This document shows positions 43,663 to 55,079 of a stretch of DNA of 64,000 nucleotides, one piece after another. The DNA is from Tolypocladium sp. Sup5 PDA-1 (lineage: Eukaryota > Ascomycota > Sordariomycetes > Hypocreales > Ophiocordycipitaceae). Both the position numbers and the translations under genes were made by a program. Every line of letters begins with the position of its first letter. Within the stretch, counting starts at the first letter, position 1. The stretch is from positions 304,699 to 368,698 of the forward strand of contig JPHH03000031.1 in assembly GCA_000750105.3 (NCBI GenBank). Direction: 5' to 3'. The notes beneath the pieces were generated by a model, which did not search any database, was not told where the DNA came from, and saw only the letters and a program-made list of their open reading frames with translations.

Positions 43663-46038
43663 TCACAACTGGTGCTTGTCGTCCTTGATGCCCCAGCTGC
43701 CCACCAGCGCCATCGACTCTTCGTCCCCCGGCGCCAGCCGCTCGTCCTTGAGCGTGTCGGAGAGACAGCGCCAGGGATCGCGGCCGCCACCCCACTTGAG
43801 TAGGTTCTCCTTGAGGCGCTCGCCGTTCTCGCGGCTGATGGCGGCGCCGCCGGTGCCGCCGCCGAAGACGACGCGCCAGACGCGCTCGGCGAGCACGCGG
43901 TCGAAGAGGTAGCTGTAGTAGGTGCTGCCGTAGCTGTGGAGGTGGCCGAAGAAGCCCTGCCAGCACGTCTCGGGGGGGTCGCGCGGCCCGTGGGCGTAGC
44001 GGCGCTGCATGTCGTGGAAGACGCGCGTGGAGTCGAAGCCGGCGTCGGCGGCGTGGCACGCGTGGTAGGCCTGGTCGACCATGGCGAGGAGGATCTGGTG
44101 CTCCGTGTCGATGCCCTCGAAGCGCCGCGAGACCTTGATGCGCTCGGCGACGAGGTCGTAGGGCAGCGGGCGGTCCGTCTTCCAGTGGCGCGCGAAGAGT
44201 GAGAGGACCGTCGGGTCAGCGGCGAAGTGCTCCATGAGCGTCGACGGCAGCTCCGCGAAGTCAGTAGCGCAGCGCGTGCCCGAGACGTTTTGGAAGCTGG
44301 TGCGCGCGAGGATGGAGTGGATGGCGTGGCCCATCTCGTGGAAGAGCGTCTCGACCGAGTAGTAGGACAGGAAGGCCGGCTCGCGCGCGTTGTCGTTCTT
44401 GGGAAAGTCGCACACGAGCGCGATGGTGGGCAGCTGCTTGAGCGTGCCGTTGCGCGAGGATATCTCCATGCCGTCGTTGGCGGCCTGCTCAGCCGAGTCG
44501 AAGATTGGCATGCCGGAGATCATGTCCTCGCTGGCCTCTGCGACCTCGTCGGAGAGGATCTCCCGCGAGCACCGCACGGTGAAGTGCGCCGGGTTGGGCG
44601 ACTTTTGCGGACGGTAGAAAAGGTCGCAGTACAGCACGGCGAGCTGCTCTCCCTCGTCCGACATGACGTCGAGCCGCTTGACATCTGGGTGCCACGTCTC
44701 CCCCGGAAGCGTCTCTCTGGGAACGAACCGGACGCCGTACAGGCGATCAAACAGGCGGGACAGACCCTGCATAACGGTGCCGACCGAGAAGAAGGCCGTG
44801 AGTTGGTCCTCGTGCCGGACACGGGATCGCATCTCCGCCCTGACCTTCTCCATGTAAAAATCCCTGTCCCATGCCTGCAGCTCCGACTCGGGCATGGCGA
44901 GCCGCTCGCGCTTCTTCTCCGTGAGCTCGAGCAGCTCCTGCTGTATGGTCGGTGCGTTGTGGTTCCTCAGCGCCAAGAGGAACTTCATCACAGACGCAGG
45001 AGACTTGGCCATCATCCGGTCCTTGAGCGCCATGTGACCGTGGCTCTCGAATCCCGCAAGGCCAGCCAGCTCGGCCCTAAGCTTGAGCATTGTCTCCAGG
45101 TGCATGATGGTTTCGCGGGAGGCTTTGCGCTGCGCGAGGTATATCTCCTTCCGCGTCTCCTCGTCGTATACGCTCTGGAGAGCGGCGGCGGCTTCTGAAC
45201 CCGTTGTGGAGATGGATATCTGAGAGCGCACTTTGAGAGTCGCGGCCAATCCAGGATACAGCCCGTAGAAGCGGTGCGAAGGGAGCGTGACCTCCTTCTT
45301 CTCCGGCTCCATGCCCTGGACAAACGACGACCCGATATCACTGATTCGCGATGACAGGTCGACGAAGCGGTCGCGGGATTTCTTGGGCAGATTGACGGCA
45401 GACTTCATGAAGTCCAGCTTCAGCAGCTCTGCGACCGTCTTTTCTTCCTCGGACCACGCTGACGTCACTTCTGGCCGCGACAGCGCCTCGCCCAATTGAT
45501 CGTTCAGCCCCGTCATGGTGTTGAGCTGGTTCATGTATTGGTATACCATCGACCAGGCGCCCGCGGCGGCTTGCTGGAACCGAGCGTCGGGGTGCGTCAT
45601 ACGCACAAAGTCGGACAGATCGAGCACGCGACAGAGCAGATCGCTGAGACGGTCGAGGTCCCTGACGATGGCCTGGTACTCGCGCGTCGTCGATGCATTG
45701 AGGACGCGATGTACGATCTTCGTGGCCTTGTCCAGGTTCCTCTGCGCGAACAGGAGGAAGCCATCGGGGCTCGTCAGGTATCGGTTCTTGAACAGCCCTT
45801 GGCTCTTCTTGAGGCTGAAGCTGGCAAACGTGCGGCCGGACGGGGCGTCGAACAGGTCGCGGAGGACGGCGTCGTCGTGGCGCGGGCTGACGTTGTGGTC
45901 GACAAGCGGCGATCTCCCAGGCTCAGCGGCCGCGGCGCCGGCAGCAGACGACTCCCATCGGCGCTGTTGACGGGGCTTGGTCACGCGACGGACGCATCTG
46001 GTGCAGATCCAGAGGCGACGGACCCCGGGATTGAGCAT
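43663..46038 (-). CDS. OCT1: Mitochondrial intermediate peptidase
   Basis: One uninterrupted minus-strand exon of 791 residues, the usual length of fungal Oct1/MIP. The N-terminus (MLNPGVRRLWICTRCVRRVTKPRQQRR) is Arg-rich without acidic residues for the first about 25 positions, as in a matrix presequence. The M3 metallopeptidase active site is HEMGH at about H567-E568-H571, with the downstream glutamate region SGTRCATDFAELPSTLMEHF. Oct1 removes an octapeptide from a subset of imported proteins after the main processing peptidase has cut. All zinc-binding elements are present. It is divergent from the MIC26/27 gene over 957 bp, so two mitochondrial genes may share control. Long frames on the opposite strand (up to 323 codons) are GC-rich shadows. 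Confidence 0.95.
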   Translation of the reverse strand: MLNPGVRRLWICTRCVRRVTKPRQQRRWESSAAGAAAAEPGRSPLVDHNVSPRHDDAVLRDLFDAPSGRTFASFSLKKSQGLFKNRYLTSPDGFLLFAQRNLDKATKIVHRVLNASTTREYQAIVRDLDRLSDLLCRVLDLSDFVRMTHPDARFQQAAAGAWSMVYQYMNQLNTMTGLNDQLGEALSRPEVTSAWSEEEKTVAELLKLDFMKSAVNLPKKSRDRFVDLSSRISDIGSSFVQGMEPEKKEVTLPSHRFYGLYPGLAATLKVRSQISISTTGSEAAAALQSVYDEETRKEIYLAQRKASRETIMHLETMLKLRAELAGLAGFESHGHMALKDRMMAKSPASVMKFLLALRNHNAPTIQQELLELTEKKRERLAMPESELQAWDRDFYMEKVRAEMRSRVRHEDQLTAFFSVGTVMQGLSRLFDRLYGVRFVPRETLPGETWHPDVKRLDVMSDEGEQLAVLYCDLFYRPQKSPNPAHFTVRCSREILSDEVAEASEDMISGMPIFDSAEQAANDGMEISSRNGTLKQLPTIALVCDFPKNDNAREPAFLSYYSVETLFHEMGHAIHSILARTSFQNVSGTRCATDFAELPSTLMEHFAADPTVLSLFARHWKTDRPLPYDLVAERIKVSRRFEGIDTEHQILLAMVDQAYHACHAADAGFDSTRVFHDMQRRYAHGPRDPPETCWQGFFGHLHSYGSTYYSYLFDRVLAERVWRVVFGGGTGGAAISRENGERLKENLLKWGGGRDPWRCLSDTLKDERLAPGDEESMALVGSWGIKDDKHQL

Positions 46039-46995
46039 GTTCGGTTCGCAGACGCGGTCGCGGACATGCGAGGAGCGCTATGGCAGGAAGAAATGGTCAA
46101 CGGAGCAAAAGGAGGCTTGCCGGCGACGTAAGAGATGGAAGAAACGAAAGCGGCGATGGGATAATGAATAGCAGAGTCGGAGTTTTGCGGCCTCCAAACA
46201 ACCCCTGCCAGTCGTCGGTTATGGATCGGTGATGAGTGGGTGGCGCGGGGCTCCACCTTGCGCTGGCCCGAGCCGGGGCGGGATCCTCCGTCCTCCGTTT
46301 CGCCGGGCGTCGTGCGAAGTGCCAAGGAGGCATCTGGTGCTGCCTCGGTTTGTGGATTTACGCATCTCCGGCGTTGGTATGTGGTTGTGATGCTTCTCCG
46401 GTTGATCAGCCCAGGCGCCTCGTGGCCATCGACGGTCACGTTGCCAAGGGACGTTGTGCAAGTCTGCAGCGGACGGCATGGCGTTCTGAATTGGCTTGCC
46501 GGGCCATCGGGCAGCCATGCAGTGTGGCACGTGTCAGGCCCAGGCCAAAAACTCGACTTGACTTGGTGATTCTTCATAGATATCTAGGCAAGCTACTCAA
46601 GCTCCCGTGATTGACTCAATGGGAACGTTTGACCGAGCTCGTCACACTGAGGGCTTTGCTGTAAAAGAGGGCTCGCCAGAAAGGGCTGCAAGGTGACCTG
46701 GCTCTTCCTAGCAGACACTTTGCAATGCTGATTGCATCTGGAATACGTTTTATCCTCCCTTATATATAAATAATATACCATAGTTTTTCTTTGCATCTAT
46801 TTACAGTCTCGTTCTCCCTTTGCGCTCGGTGACTTGGTGTAAATGCAGCCAGACCAGTGACGTCGTGCCAGGTCACGTGGCAATAGTCGGAGGAATCAGG
46901 AACAGGCCCACTCTGCCAGCGACAAACCCGTGAGCTGCTCCTGGACCGACGACAGCATCGAATTCCGCGCCGACGACTCGCCAATTGAGTGGACA
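46039..46995. promoter_or_regulatory. Divergent promoter OCT1/MIC26-27 with E-box
   Basis: 957 bp between two opposite start codons of mitochondrial genes. GGTCACGTGG is at 46871-46880 (CACGTG core 46874-46879), about 120 bp before the MIC start. A CCAAT word is at 46981-46985 and an inverted one (ATTGG) near 46490. Binding is inferred from motif alone. Confidence 0.5.
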
Positions 46996-47846
46996 ATGGC
47001 TGCAAGAGTGCTGCTGCAACGGGTAAGCATCGACACGATGTCCATAATCAAGGCAATGGTGGCTAATTGGGTTCTCAGCGCTCCCTGGCGCCGTTGGCGA
47101 CCCTCGCCCTCGGCGGAATGGCCTTGGTGCCGGCGACAGTCCTGGCTGAGGCTCCTACTGACAAGGTGCGCGCTCCGCTAGAGGCCGCGTCGGCGGGACT
47201 TTGGGCTGACGTGAAGCAGAGGAAACCCATCTACGATGACGTCGACGTCTCCTCCGCAAATCCCGCACCGGTATCGCTGCCAAAGGCCCTGCTACAGCCG
47301 CCCACCGAGGAAGAACCCAAGCCCCGAAGCCCTTCGCCGACGGATCGGCTGGCCGGGCAGGTCGGCAAGGCCCGCCTGTTCCTCTACAAGTGCGCCGTGA
47401 CCGCCGAGGACAAGGTCAACGAGACCATGGACTCGGCCTTCCACCTCGAGCAGTCCTTTACCAACACCATCGCCTCGCTGGCGCCGCCCCGCGAGAGCGG
47501 CGAGAAGCTCATGCCCGGCGCCATCTACGTGCTCGTCGCCGCCATGGCCGGCAGCATCGTCACCCGCAACCGCAACATCCTGCTGCGGGCCACGATGCCC
47601 CTGGCGCTCGGCATCGGCGCCGGCTGGACCGTCCTGCCCGTCACCATGCGGAACGTGTCCGACCTGGCGTGGAAGTACGAGCAGCGGTTCCCCGCGGTGG
47701 CCGAGTCGCACGTCAAGCTGCGCGAGGGCATCCAGAAGGGTGTCAGCTTCGCCAAGGTGCACAAGGAGGTTGGTGTACGATATGTCGATGAAAAGGTGAC
47801 GGATGCGCGTGAGGCGGTCGAGGGCTGGGTTAAGCAGGGCAAATAG
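46996..47846 (+). CDS. MICOS complex subunit MIC26/MIC27 (apolipoprotein O-like)
   Basis: Two exons, 46996-47022 and 47079-47846, give about 264 residues. The first exon is only 27 nt, encoding MAARVLLQR, and splices to RSLAPLATLALGG. Together these rebuild an N-terminal mitochondrial targeting and membrane segment ending VLAEAPTDK. The KPIYDDVD word and the later membrane stretch (about 152-205, GAIYVLVAAMAGSIV and ATMPLALGIGAGWTVLP) are typical of the ApoO/Mic26-27 family. These inner-membrane proteins help hold cristae junctions through the MICOS complex. An amphipathic C-terminal helix region with WKYEQRFP follows. An unspliced start at 47067 would lose the family N-terminus, so the spliced model is preferred. 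Confidence 0.85.
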
Positions 47847-48124
47847 ACGTTGGGCAAAAAGCGATTGTACCATCAAATAGAAACGCTGGAACAAAAGTTC
47901 CATTTGTTGTTCCATATAGCACTACGCACATGGGTGATGTAGTTTGAGAGGGGATCTATTGTCATCTATGGTTTGGACATTGAATCCTCGCCTCTCATGC
48001 CCTCTACTGCAATTCCAAACGCTCGTTCCCGATGCTGCCCCCTTCCTGGCCCTTGAACTCCGCCCATGCTAACCGAGCCACTCTGCGAAGTATGCTCGTC
48101 GAAATCTAAAACCCCAGGGTATGA

Positions 48125-49454
48125 TCAAACAGCTACAGAAGCTGGCTCGGGTTCCGGTTGTGGTTGCACGTTGACCTTTCGCTCAGACAATGTCTTGCGG
48201 TGCTGGGCCTTCTCCCTGGCCTGGCCCATTTGGCCACCAGCGGCCAAGGCGCTCGCATTCCCTTTGCCCTTTTTCGACGCTTTTTCTCGCGGCTTATCCA
48301 GCCCACGCTTGGCGTCTGCTTCCTTTGCCTGTTGGACAAGGTGGTCCAGGTTCAAATTCTTGCACATGTCTGTGTAGTTTTTGCCCTGGTTGACTGCCTG
48401 GTGGACCTTCTCCTTGCCGGGAACCATCTGTGCAAGGAGGTACTTGGTGTTGCCGAAGCGATTGTCCACGTCCATGCACGTCTTCAAGTACTGCTCCACC
48501 ACGTCCTGCCAGGGGAGCATACCTCCGTCGGCCTCGCTTCTGAAGCAGCTGGGGTTCTTCTCGGCCGTGGTGGCAATCATGGCGCCATCTGCACCAAACT
48601 CCTCGGCCAGCTTGAGGCCCTGGTCCTTGCTCTCTACATCGCCGTTCATCAGGCATGCCACGCCATATTCGTGGCAAATCTGGGAAATCATGCGCAGCTG
48701 TTCTCGGATGGCTCGCTCGCGTGGCCGCATTGGCGTCGTCCGGCAGTGGACCGTAAGGCCAGTGATGCCTGTGGCGCATAGTCTCCTGACGAGGGCCTCC
48801 GTCTCGGCGGCCGTCTCCAGGATGCGAATCTTGACGCTGATGCCGATCTGAAACTCGGCGGTGATATGCTGGACCAGGGCCTCGAGAATCGCACAAAGCT
48901 TGTCGGGTGTTCGCAGGAGCGCAGCACCCATGCCGCCGCTTGTGCTGAATGGCTTGGGGCAGCCAGCGTTCACGTCGATGCCGGCGACGTCTGCCGCCAC
49001 CAGTCGCGCCGCCTGAACCGCGCGCTCAGGGTCGGATGTGCCGATTTGGAAGATGAGCTTGTTCGTTTCCTTCTCGGGTAGCATCCTGTAGATTATGCTT
49101 TCTTTGGCGTCCGCTGGCGGCTCCTTCTGGCCTTGCGACGACAGGCGGTACCACTCGATGGTCTTGGAATCTTCGTTGAACCGCCTCGTCGTGCCAATCA
49201 TGGCGCGATCGATCGTCTCGGGACCTGCAGCGCCAATGATCAGTCATCGAAACAACAAGGAACGGAAAGCGGCCTCTCCACTTACCCCAGACGAGATCCG
49301 CGCCATATTGAAGAGCCAGCAATCTGGAAGGCAGCTCTCCGGAGCGCACCATCGGCGCGAGGACAACCTTGCCTCGATAGTCGACGCCTCGGGGAGGGAT
49401 GGGAACTCGCTTGACCTCGGCAGCCATGATTCTTTTGAACAAGGTAGATAACAT
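48125..49454 (-). CDS. DUS2: tRNA-dihydrouridine(20) synthase
   Basis: Two minus-strand exons, 49454-49286 and 49224-48125, give about 422 residues. The join recreates YGADLVWGPETIDRAM, the FMN-barrel landmark. Further Dus motifs are KVVLAPMVRSGELP near the start, GIDVNAGCPKPFSTSGGMGAAL with the catalytic cysteine, VKIRI, GLTVHCRTTPMRPRERA and MNGDV. The C-terminal about 70 residues are Lys/Ala/Gln-rich and probably disordered, and the double-stranded RNA-binding domain of animal DUS2 is absent. Dus2 reduces U20 in the tRNA D-loop using FMN and NAD(P)H. An alternative start nine codons downstream (MAAEVKR, 49427) is equally plausible. It is convergent with the MIC gene, only 278 bp apart. Confidence 0.92.
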
Positions 49455-51169
49455 GCCGCTGGGACACGGGTCTCCTACATGTCGAGTCTAGAAAGACTTG
49501 GCGCGGCGCGAACTCGTCAAGCATGACAACCGCCAGTCGCAATGGGAGGCAAAATGAACCAACAGCGGTTATCTAATCATGCGCTATCGATAAAATCTTG
49601 TTGTGGGGCCACTTCGGGCCAGGGACGGCTTGGGCGGGCTGTCGGCGCTCTGTGGGTCCACGGTTCCGGGTTGCGGCATCATGGTGACTGCGATTGCGGA
49701 CGAACGCCGTTCTGCGCTCCACCTCGAACTGCGCATGACCCGAAGATTCACGAGGACACGACATGAATAGAGCCTCACGGATATCAAATGCTCGCGTCTT
49801 GGCAGTTCTCGAAGCTCAATACTTGAAGGTATGACGTCACAAGCGACAAGACTTCATCAAGGGAGTTTCTGTGCCACGCTTGCCACGGCTGGTTATGACC
49901 TTGAAACAGAGACAAACAGAGGCGTCATGGCGCGAGGGAGGTGAGTGCGCAAATCTGCGACTATTGACGGAAAGCCTCTTCAAACAAAGGAAATCATTTC
50001 CCCTGCCAGTGCAGATCGGCGGTTACTGACGTGGACGGGAAATCGACGGGGCATCGCTGGAGCCGTTGTGGAGCTTTACGAGCGACGAGCGTAATTCCGG
50101 GAGAGTTCGCGGGAGGCAGATCAGCCTCATCAAGTAATCCAAAAGCCTATCTTGTTGGGCAATGAACACGCTCCCAAGCCAAAAAGCAAGTACATCCCAG
50201 AGTAGCACTGGTGGAGTATAACTTACTGTAAGCTCTGTTCAGTTTTGTGCTCTGGACACATATTCTCTTTTTCAAATACGAAGCACATACCAGAGAGAAG
50301 TGGAGGCTGCAGTGAGACTAGTAGCCAGTTGTTTACGACCGACCGCCGGCGGGTTACGACAATAACATGGTTGCTTGACTGCGCTGCGAATATTGACCAA
50401 GGCCCGGCCATGTTCCGTATTCGCTGAAGCCGTCCCGCCAGGGGATGTTACGAATATTACACACGCGGGCAGGCCTCCAGATGAGCACCTGACATCTTGT
50501 AAGCGGGCCGAAGCCTAAAATAGAGCCCCGGGCTTGCGGTACCGCAGCGCCACTGAGCCACTGGAAGCGCCAAAGTCGCCTGGGGGCTGTGGCTGCGTCC
50601 CGTATTAGCGACCTGCCCCACGTCTCAAAGCCCCGTCCCCTGGGTGCCTTGAAGCCTGTTCGCAGTGGACGTTGGAGGGGTCTCAGGGGTCACCCTTCTG
50701 AGCCTCCACCGTGTGAGGAGAAAAGGGTCCCTCCACGTCCTGTTCCTCTATCAGGGCGGCAGCTCATGTGTTGAACCGACCAAGTCCTGAAACCCCCTGT
50801 GCTGCCTCTGCCCTGGCGACGGCCATCGGAGCACAAATACGATTCTCGACACCTGGCGACGACTAAGGACGGCCATTTTTTTGTCCCCAGACCTCGGACG
50901 CGACGTCGACGTCTTCGGCAGCTGCGCCTGTCGTACATACGCCCGCCCACCTGCAGCCGCTCCCAGGGCACATACCTACCTCCCACACGAGAGGGATCCT
51001 ACGTCCAACGGCTGCGCGAAACTCTACCCTATTCATCGCTTCGACTGGACTGCAATAATCGAAGCGCCCCGGCGGCATCTCCCCGGTCCTCCTTTCTGGC
51101 ACTCCAGAACTGGCCACGGGCGGCAATCAGCAGACTCCAGGTCGATGACGTTGCCGCCTGGCCGTCGAC
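49455..51169. other. Intergenic 1.7 kb, no gene seen
   Basis: Divergent spacer between DUS2 and the large unrecognised gene. The pyrimidine-rich end (50790-51160) is probably the promoter and leader of the latter. Confidence 0.55.
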
Positions 51170-54100
51170 ATGGAGAACGATCCGCCATATACGGGAGATG
51201 AGGGACGGTCGTCCAGGAGAGGCCGCCTGATGGGCAAGCTCTTTGGCGGCAAGGACAAGAAGTCGCCGGAAACCTCGTCGCAGGCGACCCTGGATGCTTT
51301 CCTTCGCAGCTCAGCAGACAAGCTCGACGGTACGCATGCGCCGCCCCCGCCGCCGCCCTCATCCTTGCCCAAGCTGGCCAAACTCGACACCACGATATCA
51401 CGATACCCGCAGGCGCTGGCAGTGAACCAGCAGGCGCAGCTGAACCGGCCCGTAGCCCCGGGGAAGCCCGAGTCGAAGTCCCCGAGGAGAAGCCCGCGGC
51501 CAAATAAGAAGGGGTTGGTGGTCAGATTCGCCGACTCCTACCCAGAAATCATAGGCGAGGGCGGCGATGAATCCGAAGTGCCTGTCATGGAGCTGAGGAA
51601 GAACAAGATGGCGAAGGCGCCGCATCCTCCGTCCCACCGGAATCCATTGGGCTCGTCACGTAAACCGCCTGCCGGTCCTGGGGCGGCGCCCGGTGGTTTC
51701 GACGACGGTTTCGTGCCAAAGGGACTGTCACGGACACTGACCGGATTCTCATCCATTTATGAACCCGAAAACGACTCTGAGAAGGCTCCCAAGGAGCCGA
51801 AGCAGAACCAAGATAATGCTAATATGCTTGTTCCCGGGCGAGCTGCGTCAGCACGGTACCTGGAGACATCCGGGCGGAGCGACGAGAACAGGAGGTCCTT
51901 CATCGAGATACACCAAGCGCAGATGCGCAAGGCAGAAGGGAGGGCCTTTGCACAAGCAGCCCGTACCGCCAGTGTGGCATCTCAGCACAATTGGGAAGAA
52001 GGCGATCGACCACCAGCCGGTGCTATTACTGGCTCGCCAGAGTCGACCCGACAATACTCGTCGTCTCCCGAAGTTCAAATCAAGCGGGCGCCCGCTGACT
52101 ACAGCCCGGCGGCCTCGATAGTTTCGAACACCTCCAGCGCATATCCTCCGTCAAACCCGTCGCAAACCAATGTCGCTGCGCCGCAGTCCAGTGGACCATC
52201 GCCGAATGATGCCACCGCGCCCCCTCATCCTTTGGCTGCGCGAATGGCCTCGGTTAGGCTACACGATGCCGTCGATTCAGCAGGGGACGACGCGTTGGAC
52301 ACGTTTGTGGCAAGGACCAGGCATCTCTTTGAGCTCTTCCGGCTGCATGCCGAGGCCGTGAAGCCGATATCGAGCTGCTCGCCAAAGGAGTGTGGGCGTG
52401 GTGGGCTCTGGTGGTTCCTCAAGGGCCGGATGGGCTTGGAAACGGCCATTCGAGAGCGCCCGAGCTCGCCACAGTCACAGATGCAGAACGAGTTGGACAG
52501 ACAGCAGGCATACTCGAACTTGGCAAAGGGCTATTGGCTCTGCGAAGAGGCAATCCCGGAGATTGTCCAAGCTCAGCGACTGCCCCCAGATCCAGAAGTC
52601 ACAGGTGTCGTGCAAAGCCTAGTTTCGGCCCTGCGCAAACTCTCGCAGTCGATGAAGAGGAACGGCTTCCTACCGCCTGAAGAGTCATTTCTGCCGCAGA
52701 CCATTGACAAGTCTATTTGGCTCGAATACCCGCCATTGAGTCAAGACATGGTGGCTCTTCTCTCTGGAAACTGGGGCTCCGGGATGACTGCGATGCAACA
52801 TCCCATGTCGACTCTACAGCTCCTCGATGCTTTCCCGATGAGCGACACGCCGGAGAACTTCAGCTACGGACGCATCATGGCGGACGCGTTCCTGATGGAG
52901 CAGGGAAGGGACGCACAGAGGATCTACCTCCCCTGCATTCTGTCGATCGTCAGGCCGCAGAAGTACAAGGGGCTCGTGTTTGTGATTGCGAGCCAGAATG
53001 GCAGCGTCCAGCTGGCGGTGCAGGAGAACAAGAACGCGGGGCCGATATGGGACGACGTGCGTTGGCGAAACGACACGTGCACGCTCGAAGTGCGATTGCC
53101 TCGAGGCTTCCTGCTGGCCGTGCAGCTCAGCCAGCTCGATTACAGGATGATATGGAGCATGTACGACTTTGGCGCCAAGGTCGAGGCTACGCTCAATCCT
53201 CGAAGCGATGAGGAAGTCGTATTCCGAAACAACCTACGGTCCTTCCAGTACATGGAAGCCGATCCACCGTCCAGGGCGTTTCCCAAAGAGCCAGTGCCTC
53301 ACTGCGAGGTGGCACTTTTTGAGAAGGTATACAAGGAGAGCGGTCCCGCTGGGCCACGAACTTGGCATCGCGGCTTTCGAATTGCAGTGGTTACTGGCCC
53401 TCGGACGAGAACTGTGAACGGCGTCCACCATAGCTTTCCACCTTCTCTGCCTGTGCAATTTGGCTTCTTCCGCGCCGACGGAGATGCCCCGGCGCTCTCC
53501 GTCAAATACGAGAACGGCCGCCAGCGGGGCCGGATGGTCATGATATTCAGCGACGAAAAGGAGCGGGTCAAGTTCTACTCCCTTCTCACCGGCACGGCTC
53601 TGGATCACGACGAGAGGATATTCGCGGACGTGCCCGTCAAGTCGTTTATGATTTCGCAAAGCATCCGAGAGCCGCTTGGAGTCGCTCCGTTCAGCCGCAT
53701 GCCTTGGAAGGCCGCAAGAGTCGTCAACGACGAGTTTAGCAACGGAGGAGAACAGCCGCCGACGGTACTCGCAGACAGGCTCAAGGTGATACTCGAGTAT
53801 CAGAACGGCACGGTGACTGACAGAGTCAATGTCGCACCTGGCGAGCTGAGGATGCGGCTGGAAGTGACCAACGCCAAGGTCTTGCGCGTTCTCCGCCAGC
53901 CGCAGCAGGACATCACCATGGCGGTGTCGGAAGCCCAAGTGCCCAAGGAGCTAGGAAGGAACCTGTCGGATGCCCTGCAGCTGCTCAAGGCCAACCAGAC
54001 GATTCGGACTTTTGAGTTCAACAACCTGAAGGATCTACACGACTTTCAGGCGGCCCTGATGGGCTTCGAGGTAATCTTTGACGCCCTGGCCGTGACGTTT

Positions 54101-54583
54101 GCGATTTCGCGGCGGCGCATGGTTGTGCCGATCCACAAGAAGTGGGAAGCGGGATTCACCAGGATCCAGGTGGTCAGGCTGGAGGACAGACAGTTGCAGC
54201 TGTTGGCCTTTTTCGAGGAGTTCCAGCACGGCCACTGCATGAACTTTGTGCTCAAGGGCACGGACGTGTACGAGAGCTTCCACAGGGGAAGCAAATCTGG
54301 CATCAGGTTTGTGGACGCAAAGTTCCCGCTGCCCCGTCTGCCCGCGGACAAGGACGGAGACTATGACGAAATGGCCTTTGTCTGCCTCGACCTCCCGGAT
54401 CTGCCAGGCGAGCATGACGATATTGCAATCATGTTTGAGAAGGAAGCAGGTAAGTTGCCGTCAATCTACGCGTGAACCATTGAGGATATCTCCATGCTAA
54501 TAGCGGACCTAGACCGAGACCGTCTTTGCGCATGTCTCCCCGCGACCGTCAAGGGGTCGTCGAGAATATCACGATTAAAATGA
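51170..54583 (+). CDS. Unrecognised large protein with disordered N-terminus
   Basis: Main exon 51170-54449 plus a small terminal exon 54513-54583 give about 1,116 residues. Without the last splice the frame ends after a donor-like GTAAGT with GKLPSIYA. With it the end reads DRDRLCACLPATVKGSSRIS, which continues the acidic MFEKEA helix sensibly. I do not recognise a family. Residues 1-400 are Ser/Pro/Arg-rich with a basic start (SSRRGRLMGKLFGGKDKK). From about 400 the sequence becomes globular: MARIMPLPCILSIVR-like strands, WDDVRWRNDTCTLEVRLPRGF, and a stretch MVMIFSDEKERVKFYSLLTG that resembles the end of a PH-like module. A second strand-rich domain lies at 950-1090. It looks like a fungus-specific multi-domain signalling or scaffold protein; function is unknown. 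Confidence 0.75.
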
Positions 54584-55046
54584 TTGGAGCGAAACGTATA
54601 CCTTGATAAGAGGACATGTGTACCGAGGCGAGCTGGCGAGCATGGCAGCCAAAGAGTTGAGGGAACACATGTTGAGGAGATGACGAGAAGAGACTGCACG
54701 TGTCCGTCAAGGGAGCTCGCGGCACACGAGGACGATGGCCCGAGGGATGCTGGAGGAGGAGGTAGCATCGGCCATTAATCACCAATGGGGTTAGATGGCC
54801 AGCAAGGCGTTGAGGGGCATTTGAATATTTGTTTTAACCGATATTGTTACGAGATTGAGCGTTGGCCAATGGCGAGGCAGCTGTTGACGTTGCGTCTACG
54901 AGTATGCATGCGATATGCAGCATGTTGATTAGGCTGGGGCCGGTAGAAGCCGCCAGGAGGAACCGCATACGACTTCCCAGTCTGGAGCCAACGGCTCGTC
55001 GGTGATGGATGTGCTCGGCCCAGTGGGTTGCTAATAATACTATCCA

Positions 55047-55079
55047 CGGAGTACGAGTACGAGTACAGACTACGGAGTA
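55047..55079. repeat. Dispersed motif cluster GAGTACGAGTACGAGTAC / TACGGAGTA
   Basis: CGGAGTACGAGTACGAGTAC directly followed by AGACTACGGAGTA (TACGGAGTA at 55071-55079). Confidence 0.75.

Noticed and set aside
44227..45198. 323-codon frame opposite OCT1
   Set aside because: It is the antisense shadow of the GC-rich OCT1 exon, whose metallopeptidase sequence is unambiguous.
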